IMG/VR virus record: IMGVR_UViG_3300000553_000340
Span: 1 to 23,691 of that record
Strand: one strand, 5' to 3'
Length of the DNA: 23,691 bases
DNA from: a virus
The notes beneath the pieces were generated by a model. It saw only the letters and a list, made by a program, of their open reading frames with translations. It was not told the origin of the DNA and searched no databases. Positions 6,005-11,467 of this stretch are shown in pieces; within the stretch, counting starts at the first letter, position 1, and every line of letters begins with the position of its first letter. Both the position numbers and the translations under genes were made by a program.

Positions 6005-6141
6005 AAGATCTAATCGAACACATTCGTGACGATTTAGATAATTTAGAAGATCTTGTTAATGAACTTCAAGATAATCAATCTGATGAAGATGATTTTGATT
6101 CATCTGTAGATGATGATTCAGATGATGATTCTGAAGAATAG
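5980..6141 (+). CDS. 53-aa highly acidic protein
   Basis: The N-terminus is MAKKPKTIEDLIEHIRDDLD, followed by an amphipathic helix, then an Asp/Ser tail of about twenty residues encoded by GATGAT-type repeats. The final 67 bp lie on the opposite strand of the terminase small subunit gene, whose Ser-rich tail uses the same DNA. The protein could be a DNA mimic or a chaperone for a basic partner, but this is only suggested by charge. The overlap with the preceding frame and the good N-terminus support it as a real gene. Confidence 0.58.
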   Translation: MAKKPKTIEDLIEHIRDDLDNLEDLVNELQDNQSDEDDFDSSVDDDSDDDSEE

Positions 6142-6698
6142 TTAACTAATACTACATCCTTCTTTTTGGGTGGTCGAGGCTTCCCGCTTCTCAATTCTTT
6201 CTGTCGGGATTTAACATCTTCCTCAAGTTCGTTGACCTCGACACCCTCTAAGAGTGGTTTATATTCTTCCATTATTTCTTTTAATCTAGCTTCTAATTCA
6301 TCTGCTGATAAATCATCAATCTTACCTGTTCTAATAATCTTTTGTTCAACATATAAGCCTGCAGCCTTGCCTCTAGCTACTTCTGCATTGATTGCAGCGG
6401 ACCAAGCACCTTTTCCCCTAGCTTCTTCTCTAAGTTTTGCTAATTCTGTTATGTGTGATCCAAAAGTTACATTAAATTGTTTTTGATATTCTTCTCTTAA
6501 CTCGCCAATATATTTTACAACTAATGGATATAGTCTTGGATTTTGTAATTCAGAAGCTCTAATACGAGCAAATTCTTTTTCATAGCCAGCAGCAATAGCA
6601 CATTGAGTTGCTGTTTTTCTGCCATAATTGCTAACCAATTCATTAGCAAATATCATTTGTTTTTCTGTCAATCTTTTAGGTAAACCCATTATTGACAA
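6075..6698 (-). CDS. terS: Terminase small subunit
   Basis: This 207-aa protein probably recognises viral DNA and loads it onto the large terminase subunit. The N-terminal region RLTEKQMIFANELVSNYGRK with TATQCAIAAGYEKEFARIRA is the helix-turn-helix of the Terminase_2 (PF03592-like) family. The central ELAKLREEARGKGAWSAAI and LYVEQKIIRTGKIDD are also typical. The last 20 residues are Ser/Glu/Asp low complexity. It is unusual in lying on the minus strand, about 5.6 kb from the large subunit, which is on plus. Start choices are MSIMG (6698) or the internal Met three codons later. Its promoter should be in 6699-6838. Confidence 0.8.
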   Translation of the reverse strand: MSIMGLPKRLTEKQMIFANELVSNYGRKTATQCAIAAGYEKEFARIRASELQNPRLYPLVVKYIGELREEYQKQFNVTFGSHITELAKLREEARGKGAWSAAINAEVARGKAAGLYVEQKIIRTGKIDDLSADELEARLKEIMEEYKPLLEGVEVNELEEDVKSRQKELRSGKPRPPKKKDVVLVNYSSESSSESSSTDESKSSSSD

Positions 6699-6838
6699 CT
6701 ACCATAACATCAAGTACAAATCAATCTAAGTTAATTATTTTATTTGTTAGTTAATTAATTTCCTAGCCATTTACCTCCATAATTGGCTAGGATTAAAATA
6801 TTTAGAAAGTTATATGTTTATATATTTGTATAATTATT
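6699..6838. promoter_or_regulatory. Divergent control region between terS and the helicase
   Basis: Both flanking genes start here and run apart. A perfect 9-bp inverted repeat, TCCTAGCCA (6761-6769) and TGGCTAGGA (6784-6792), sits near the middle with a 14-nt loop, well placed to control both directions. A TATAAT box at 6829-6834 lies only 5 bp before the helicase ATG, which would give a nearly leaderless message; no good -35 pairs with it. No clear ribosome binding site precedes either gene. Confidence 0.5.
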
Positions 6839-8278
6839 ATGATTGAGAATTATAAGTTTAAAACTAAACCTTTTGACCATCAGTTAAAAGCTTTAGAAAT
6901 GTCTTGGGACAAAAAAGTATTTGCATACTTTATGGAAATGGGCGTTGGTAAATCTAAAGTTCTTATTGATAATATTGCTATGCTTTATGACAAAGGCAAT
7001 ATCAATGGAGTTTTAATTGTAGCACCAAAAGGGGTTTATAAAAATTGGTTTGATTCTGAAATTCCTACACATATACCTGATCACGTTGAAAAGAAAATGG
7101 TATTATGGCAGTCTAATATAACCGCAAGTAAACAAAAAGAATTAGATGTATTATTTAAAACAGATGAAGATTTACATGTTTTAATAATGAATGTTGAAGC
7201 ATTCTCTACTAAAAAAGGAACTCAATTTGCAAAAAAGTTTTTATCTTGTCATACAACATTAATGGCAATAGATGAATCAACTACTATTAAATCACCAACA
7301 GCTAATAGAACTAAATCAATTATAGATTTAGGTCGTGATGTTAAATATAAAAGAATACTTACAGGATCACCAGTGACTAAATCTCCATTAGATTTGTTTA
7401 CACAATGTTATTTTTTAGATCCTTGGTTACTAGAGCAACAATCATATTATAGTTTTAAAACAAGATATGCTATTTTTAAAAAGATATATGTTGGTGGTAG
7501 ATCAGTTGACATTGTTGCAGGATATAAAAATTTAGCAGAACTCTCTGATAAAATTAAATCATTTTCTTATAGAGTATTAAAAGATGATTGTTTAGATTTA
7601 CCTGAAAAAACATATATGAAACGAATTGTAAGACTAACAGAAGAGCAAGAGGAAGTTTATAATCAAATGAAAAAGTTAGCTCTTGCTGAATTAAATGGTA
7701 AGTTAGTCACAACAGCTTCAGTTTTAACGCAGTTAATGCGTCTACATCAAATTACTTGTGGACATTTTGTTTCTAATGACGGAACTACACAAAAACTTCA
7801 TAATGAAAGATTAGATGAATTATTAAATGTATTAAACGAAATAGAAGGTAAGGTTATTATTTGGGCTCATTACAGATATGATATAAAAATTATTGTTGAT
7901 ACTTTAATTAAAGAATATGGTGAAAATTCAGTAGTTACATATTATGGTGATACTACACAGGATGAAAGACAAGATGCTATTAAAAAAATACAAGATCCAG
8001 AAAGTTCAACAAGGTTTCTTGTTGGAACCCCTCAAACAGGTGGTTATGGTATTACATTAACAGGTGCATCAACTATGATTTATTATTCTAATGGTTATGA
8101 TCTTGAAAAACGTCAGCAATCTGAAGCTCGTATTGATCGTATTGGACAAACTAAAAATATGACATATATTGACATAATAGCAGAAAAAACAGTAGATGAA
8201 AAAATAGTTCAGGCTTTGAGAAAAAAAGTAAACATAGCTTCTCAAATAATGGGCGAAGAGTTAAAAGATTGGATATAA
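6839..8278 (+). CDS. SNF2-family superfamily 2 helicase/ATPase
   Basis: This 479-aa protein is a DNA-dependent ATPase that probably translocates on or remodels DNA in replication or recombination. Motif Q-like FDHQLKALEM precedes Walker A MGVGKS (34-39). Motif II is IDEST (144-148, a DEAH variant), motif III LTGSPVT (174-180), and motif VI QSEARIDRIGQ (427-437). ARIDRIGQ is diagnostic of the SNF2/RapA group. Two RecA-like domains and no accessory domain make it compact, as in other phages. It starts right at the divergent control region and leads the run of genes to 10948. Confidence 0.88.
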   Translation: MIENYKFKTKPFDHQLKALEMSWDKKVFAYFMEMGVGKSKVLIDNIAMLYDKGNINGVLIVAPKGVYKNWFDSEIPTHIPDHVEKKMVLWQSNITASKQKELDVLFKTDEDLHVLIMNVEAFSTKKGTQFAKKFLSCHTTLMAIDESTTIKSPTANRTKSIIDLGRDVKYKRILTGSPVTKSPLDLFTQCYFLDPWLLEQQSYYSFKTRYAIFKKIYVGGRSVDIVAGYKNLAELSDKIKSFSYRVLKDDCLDLPEKTYMKRIVRLTEEQEEVYNQMKKLALAELNGKLVTTASVLTQLMRLHQITCGHFVSNDGTTQKLHNERLDELLNVLNEIEGKVIIWAHYRYDIKIIVDTLIKEYGENSVVTYYGDTTQDERQDAIKKIQDPESSTRFLVGTPQTGGYGITLTGASTMIYYSNGYDLEKRQQSEARIDRIGQTKNMTYIDIIAEKTVDEKIVQALRKKVNIASQIMGEELKDWI

Positions 8279-8286
8279 ATATATAA

Positions 8287-8982
8287 ATGTTAGAGAGAGA
8301 ATTTAATAGATCATATTATTTTAGCACGCCAATATATACTATTGAGAAACCAGAATGGTTATCTCAATTAGATAATGCTTCTAATAAATATATTAAAGCT
8401 TCTAAAAAACATCATGAAAAAGATTTAAATTTAAGAAGTATAAAATATAAAAAAAATATAGGCGATCTTGGATTTTCATTTAATTCAACATCTTTAATAA
8501 ATGATCCAGATTTTAAAGTATTACAAGATTATGTCGGTGTACATTCTTGGCAAATGCTTAATGAAATGGGTTTTGATATGCTTGCTTATGAATTATATTG
8601 GACAGAATTTTGGGTTCAACAGTTTGGTAAAAATGGAGGTGGACACCATGAAGGTCATATTCATTACGACAACCATGTTTCTGGATTTTATTTTTTAAGA
8701 TGTTCTGAGAATACAAGCTATCCTGTGTTCCACGATCCTAGATATGCAAAACATATGAATAATATGCCTTTACATAAAGATGCTAAAGCTACATCTCCGG
8801 CAGCTGATAAGGTTATGTATAAACCAAAGCCAGGTACTTTAATATTCTTCCCTGCTTATGTAGAACATCAATATATAGTTGATGACGGTATAGATGATTT
8901 TAGATTTATACATTTTAATTTACAAGCAATTAGAAAGTCTATTGCAAACACTATAAGATTTTTAGATAAAAATAAAAAATGA
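8287..8982 (+). CDS. 2OG-Fe(II) oxygenase-like protein
   Basis: This 231-aa protein resembles the putative 2OG-Fe(II) oxygenase family common in marine phages. The segment HHEGHIHYDNHVSGFYFL holds the first iron ligands (candidates H124, H126, D128). The distal ligand is H194 in PAYVEHQY, and R206 in DFRFIHFN would bind 2-oxoglutarate. KPGTLIFFP precedes the distal His as expected. The substrate is unknown: a modified nucleobase, a protein side chain or a virion component are all possible. It lies 8 bp after the helicase and overlaps the next gene by 4 bp, so it belongs to this transcript. Confidence 0.82.
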   Translation: MLEREFNRSYYFSTPIYTIEKPEWLSQLDNASNKYIKASKKHHEKDLNLRSIKYKKNIGDLGFSFNSTSLINDPDFKVLQDYVGVHSWQMLNEMGFDMLAYELYWTEFWVQQFGKNGGGHHEGHIHYDNHVSGFYFLRCSENTSYPVFHDPRYAKHMNNMPLHKDAKATSPAADKVMYKPKPGTLIFFPAYVEHQYIVDDGIDDFRFIHFNLQAIRKSIANTIRFLDKNKK

Positions 8983-9170
8983 GAGTATGCGATTTAATAG
9001 AAATATTAGAGAAGTTTAGAAAGGGTTCTAATCTTGGTGATTGTAATGTAAGAATTGTTCATCCTCATGATAAAAATAAACAATATAAAATTAAAGAAAT
9101 GGCTTTTGCTCCAAATCGTATAATTGGAGCTGCTGAAAAGTGGCGTTTGGTTATATATTTAGAGGAATAA
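8979..9170 (+). CDS. Small hypothetical protein (63 aa)
   Basis: It begins MRVCDLIEILEKFRKGSNLG and has NVRIVHPHDKN, then a strand ending WRLVIYLEE. The pattern of a helix LIEILEKF followed by a strand VRIV recalls small phage proteins with the start DLIELLEKFPPDAEV, of unknown function. The ATG overlaps the oxygenase stop (ATGA). The gap after it contains the next regulatory region. No function is proposed. Confidence 0.68.
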   Translation: MRVCDLIEILEKFRKGSNLGDCNVRIVHPHDKNKQYKIKEMAFAPNRIIGAAEKWRLVIYLEE

Positions 9171-9271
9171 AAATAATCATTTAAAATCATATACATACTA
9201 TTTTTGCTAAAAATAGATATTGAATTAGTATAAATCCTATAATATACGAGATATTAGAAAGGATGTTAAGA
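9171..9271 (+). promoter_or_regulatory. Probable promoter and leader before 9272
   Basis: A TATAAT box lies at 9238-9243 within AATCCTATAATATACG. The same ATCCTATAA core surrounds the -10 of the early promoter. No -35 at 17 bp is convincing; TTGCTA (9204-9209) with TATAAA (9229-9234) at 19 bp is an alternative. AGAAAGG (9256-9262) is the ribosome site. Confidence 0.5.
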
Positions 9272-9493
9272 ATGAATAAACCTAAATTTAATATAGTTTA
9301 TACGCCTGATAATATTGACGGCAAAATAAACACAGAAAACAAAAGCATTGTTCGTGTAGGCGTTTTAGATGATAAGTCTAGACTATTTACTACTACAAAA
9401 GGGGAAATAGCTTTTACTTATTTTGATGTTGATAGAAATGGTTACAGAACAGCAAAAAACAAATGGACGATTAACTATATAGGAGCAAAATAA
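9272..9493 (+). CDS. Hypothetical protein (73 aa)
   Basis: I chose ATG 9272 because AGAAAGG ends 9 nt upstream. The ATG at 9263 lies directly on that site and would be unusable. The product starts MNKPKFNIVYTPDNIDGK and appears to be mostly beta strands, ending WTINYIGAK. It includes VRVGVLDDKSRLF and FTYFDVDRNGYRTAKN. No known domain is recognised. A TAATG overlap couples it to the next gene. Confidence 0.68.
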   Translation: MNKPKFNIVYTPDNIDGKINTENKSIVRVGVLDDKSRLFTTTKGEIAFTYFDVDRNGYRTAKNKWTINYIGAK

Positions 9494-9837
9494 TGATTAA
9501 TGACGATATAAAAATGTATCCTAGTTATGATGGTGACGAGGATGGAGCATGGGCTACTTGGTTTATTGAACCAGCTACAGAAAAAGGTAAAGCTGCGCTA
9601 GACCAATTAGTTAAAGAAGAGATGGCAACAGTTGATAATGGAACTTATAATATAAATGGAAGTGATTTTGATGCTGGTTTATATTTTTTAGCTGACGAAG
9701 GTATTAAATTATCTGGAGTTTATGATGATCATAAGTTTGATAAAATACATCTTTTCTCTGATGGTACAGGCATGAGTGAATATGGAATACCTTACGGAGA
9801 ATATCATGAAATATTAGACGCATTTTACAAAAAATGA
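9493..9837 (+). CDS. Hypothetical acidic protein (114 aa)
   Basis: The N-terminus MINDDIKMYPSYDGDEDGAW is acidic. Later segments AALDQLVKEEMATVDNG and YGIPYGEYHEILDAFYKK look like helices flanking a beta region. No catalytic motif, cysteine cluster or membrane segment is present. It starts one base inside the previous stop and overlaps the following micropeptide by 4 bp, so it is firmly part of a coupled set. I do not recognise it. Its acidity and small size resemble host-targeting phage early proteins, but that is only a guess. Confidence 0.65.
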   Translation: MINDDIKMYPSYDGDEDGAWATWFIEPATEKGKAALDQLVKEEMATVDNGTYNINGSDFDAGLYFLADEGIKLSGVYDDHKFDKIHLFSDGTGMSEYGIPYGEYHEILDAFYKK

Positions 9838-9914
9838 AGGATATATTAATATTTATTATTGGCATAATATTGTTGACTTGTTTAATAGCAGTATTATATG
9901 TTTTACTTAACTAG
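9834..9914 (+). CDS. 26-aa membrane micropeptide
   Basis: The frame begins MKDILIFIIGIILLTCLIAV and ends LYVLLN. It is one long hydrophobic helix with a Lys at residue 2. It overlaps the previous gene by 4 bp (ATGA). The next gene's AGAAAGG site begins at its TAG stop, leaving no wasted space, which suggests that the frame is real. Confidence 0.45.
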   Translation: MKDILIFIIGIILLTCLIAVLYVLLN

Positions 9915-9924
9915 AAAGGATAAT

Positions 9925-10125
9925 ATGAAAAACACAAAAGACGTAATAGCGTGGTTAGAAGAGGAAATAGAACATTGTAAAGATTATATTAATATTAAAT
10001 ATAGTTATCTTGAAGATGTTCAAGGCAGGTATGAAATGGCGTGTGAGCTTTTAAATTGGATTAAAGAAACTCCAAAAGATCAACGCATTATACCATTTAA
10101 ATTAATAACTAAGAAAGTAGGTTAA
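9925..10125 (+). CDS. Hypothetical helical protein (66 aa)
   Basis: ATG 9925 is preceded by AGAAAGG with a 5-nt spacer. An upstream ATG at 9898 lies inside the micropeptide and lacks such a site. The protein begins MKNTKDVIAWLEEEIEHCKD, followed by YINIKYSYLEDVQGRYEMA. It is almost entirely helical and probably a coiled coil or helical hairpin, ending KLITKKVG. No known domain is recognised. It is one base from the next gene, so the two are probably translated together. Confidence 0.68.
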   Translation: MKNTKDVIAWLEEEIEHCKDYINIKYSYLEDVQGRYEMACELLNWIKETPKDQRIIPFKLITKKVG

Positions 10126-10126
10126 T

Positions 10127-10414
10127 ATGGAATTTAAACCTAAAACATTAGAAGAGTTATCGGACCGTTTGTTAGATGAATGGAAAGACGGCAATTATAC
10201 TTTTGCACATAGTGACTACGATGCTTTAGCAACTGGCTCAATGATGCATGATTTATTCTTAAACAAAGTTAAAGAATATTTTCCAGCAGAAGAAAAAGCC
10301 GGAGTAATGTGGTATGCAGATCAAATAGAAGAGTTTGTGGATGAAGAGATACAGCATCTATCTTCTAAATATGCAGATTATCACGAAGTCCTTGAAGATC
10401 CGGACGAGGAATAA
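10127..10414 (+). CDS. Hypothetical acidic protein (95 aa)
   Basis: The sequence begins MEFKPKTLEELSDRLLDEWK and ends VLEDPDEE. It is helical and acidic, with the central segment DYDALATGSMMHDLFLNKVK. Nothing identifies a function. It follows the previous gene by one base and precedes the next membrane peptide by one base (TAATATG), consistent with one transcript. Confidence 0.66.
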   Translation: MEFKPKTLEELSDRLLDEWKDGNYTFAHSDYDALATGSMMHDLFLNKVKEYFPAEEKAGVMWYADQIEEFVDEEIQHLSSKYADYHEVLEDPDEE

Positions 10415-10415
10415 T

Positions 10416-10538
10416 ATGCTAGGTTATATATTCGCATTCATGTTATTTGTTTTTATATTTGTTATTGTTTATAACGTTAATAAATATAAAAAAGACGATG
10501 ATTTTGATACTAAATACAGAAACTCGCGCCGCAAGTAA
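10416..10538 (+). CDS. 40-aa single-helix membrane protein
   Basis: A hydrophobic helix, MLGYIFAFMLFVFIFVIVYN, is followed by a charged tail, VNKYKKDDDFDTKYRNSRRK. The positive tail suggests that the C-terminus is cytoplasmic. The ATG at 10416 was chosen because it follows the previous stop by one base. A longer reading from a TTG or ATG upstream overlaps the preceding gene and has a poor N-terminus. The function is unknown. Confidence 0.55.
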   Translation: MLGYIFAFMLFVFIFVIVYNVNKYKKDDDFDTKYRNSRRK

Positions 10539-10576
10539 TTGCTTTGATTGTTTAAATATAGTACGACCAACGTACT

Positions 10577-10948
10577 GTGAAACATGAGAGCAAATTTTGG
10601 CAAGAAGTTAAAGCAAAACTATCACCGCATTTAATATTAAACAGAATAGAAACATCAACCCTTTTTGGCTTTCCAGATGTAATTGCTTATACAAAACAAC
10701 ATTCATTTATAACTATAGAGCTTAAAGTATCTCAAAGTAATTCTGTTAAACTATCTCCGCATCAAATAGGTTTCCATATCTTACGACCTATTAATACGTA
10801 TATCCTCGTTAAGCATCTCGCTGCTCCCTCCTCGTCTCCAAAACTTTACAAAGGTTCTAGCGTCCAGGAACTCGCTACTCGTGGCGTGCAGCTCGAGCCA
10901 TTCTTAACCGGCTGGGAAGTGATTGTTCAGTATTTGGCTAGTCGCTAG
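10577..10948 (+). CDS. VRR-NUC domain nuclease (PD-(D/E)XK)
   Basis: This 123-aa protein is a compact VRR-NUC nuclease, related to Holliday-junction or flap-cleaving enzymes. Motifs are FGFPDVIAY (D34), FITIELKV (E48, K50) and SPHQIGF (Q63). I took GTG 10577 as the start because no in-frame ATG lies nearby. Residues about 83-107 are encoded in a GC-rich region of CTAG/CGAG words, yet KLYKGSSVQELATRGVQL still fits the family's C-terminal pattern, so the gene may be intact. Only APSSS looks like an insert. The stop lies inside the repeated word CTAGTCGCTAG (10938-10948). Confidence 0.8.
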   Translation: MKHESKFWQEVKAKLSPHLILNRIETSTLFGFPDVIAYTKQHSFITIELKVSQSNSVKLSPHQIGFHILRPINTYILVKHLAAPSSSPKLYKGSSVQELATRGVQLEPFLTGWEVIVQYLASR

Positions 10949-11116
10949 CTACACGCCACGAGCTGCTAGCTACGAGCTGCACGCTACTGGGTCCTAGCGT
11001 CAGGTCCTGGCGCCTGCCTTATTTTCGCCACATTTACATGAGGCGCAGGGGGTATGCTTCTCTCTCATATTTAGAGACATGCGACTTGATCCGAGCTACT
11101 AGCGACTAGTGGCTAG
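10857..11116. repeat. GC-rich CTAG/CGAG word cluster spanning a gene end
   Basis: Within an AT-rich genome this stretch repeats a small set of words in both orientations. CTCGTGGCGTGCAGCT (10878-10893) pairs with 15 of 16 bases of AGCTACACGCCACGAG (10947-10962). GCGTGCAGCTCG (10884-10895) is the exact inverse of CGAGCTGCACGC (10973-10984). CTAGTCGCTAG (10938-10948) is the inverse of CTAGCGACTAG (11099-11109). GGTCCTAGCGTC (10990-11001) and GGTCCTGGCGCC (11003-11014) are direct near-copies, and CTAGCGTC also lies at 10857-10864. Confidence 0.7.
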
Positions 11117-11202
11117 TAGAATAGTATTAGAACTGCTAGATCAGTTAAGAATACTGCTACTGATACTAACGCTAACCATCTCATACATTTGTCTGCGTCC
11201 AT
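11113..11202 (-). CDS. 29-aa membrane micropeptide on the minus strand
   Basis: Read on the minus strand, an excellent ribosome site (AGAAAGGAG, 11211-11219) lies 8 nt before an ATG. The frame encodes MDADKCMRWLALVSVAVFLT and then DLAVLILFY, ending in TAG inside the word CTAGTGGCTAG. One hydrophobic helix, about residues 9-28, is evident. The site is as strong as those of the best genes here, which argues against chance. It is one of only two minus-strand genes and lies in the otherwise non-coding gap upstream of the packaging genes. The function is unknown; a regulator of lysis or of membrane proteins is conceivable. Confidence 0.55.
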   Translation of the reverse strand: MDADKCMRWLALVSVAVFLTDLAVLILFY

Positions 11203-11228
11203 ATTATTTCTCCTTTCTAATTACATCC

Positions 11229-11242
11229 TATATTATCCTATA
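11229..11242 (+). promoter_or_regulatory. 14-mer shared with the early promoter
   Basis: TATATTATCCTATA here is identical to 1056-1069, where it covers the spacer end and -10 box. A second ATCCTATA lies just upstream (11225-11232). No good -35 is seen on the plus strand, so activity here is uncertain. The site is also about 30 bp upstream of the minus-strand micropeptide ATG. Confidence 0.5.
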
Positions 11243-11305
11243 CATAAGTAAATAACTTTATAGTTGTATTATTAAATAGTTCTCGAGTGTTGCATCTATG
11301 TCACG

Positions 11306-11423
11306 CGCCGCTAGCGCGGCGATGCGAGCTTCTCGTGGCGCTGCTCCAGCAGCGCGATATACTCATCACACTCGCACGCTGTTGCGTGCTCGTTAAAGCC
11401 CTCTTGTCACGCCTGGCGGCGTG
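11306..11423. repeat. Array of four phased tetraloop hairpins
   Basis: Four perfect short inverted repeats each enclose a 4-nt loop: CGCCGC-TAGC-GCGGCG (11306-11321), GCGCTGC-TCCA-GCAGCGC (11338-11355), GCACGC-TGTT-GCGTGC (11374-11389) and CACGCC-TGGC-GGCGTG (11408-11423). Their centres are 33, 35 and 34 bp apart. A hand count gives 99 G or C in the 150 bases from 11301 to 11450. No translated frame with a start codon explains this. A structured RNA, a packaging or replication site, or a terminator cluster are possible readings. Confidence 0.65.
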
Positions 11424-11467
11424 CAGCGGGCAGCGGGCACGGAGTGGCTAGGTACTACAATCAAATA

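Noticed and set aside
6166-6486. Long plus-strand frame opposite terS
   Set aside because: It is Ser/Leu-rich shadow of a clear helix-turn-helix protein on the other strand and has no start context.
9263-9271. ATG at 9263 as start of the 73-aa protein
   Set aside because: The ribosome site AGAAAGG touches this codon; ATG 9272 has a 9-nt spacing.
10857-11116. Diversity-generating retroelement template or variable repeat
   Set aside because: No reverse transcriptase gene and no adenine-specific differences between near-copies were seen.
11311-11406. Minus-strand open stretch reading EYIALLEQRHEKLASPR with GC-rich third positions
   Set aside because: It has only 31 codons, no start codon and no ribosome site. 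The hairpins alone force its composition. It could be a degraded fragment of a GC-rich gene, but the evidence is too thin.
11306-11423. Hairpins as a CRISPR array
   Set aside because: The repeated units are not identical in sequence; only the architecture and spacing recur. No cas gene was seen.
11306-11423. Hairpins as ordinary rho-independent terminators
   Set aside because: None of the four stems is followed by a T-run, so intrinsic termination is not supported.
10949-11460. tRNA or rRNA fragment as the cause of the GC-rich island
   Set aside because: No cloverleaf with acceptor, anticodon and T arms could be drawn, and stems are short with 4-nt loops at regular spacing.
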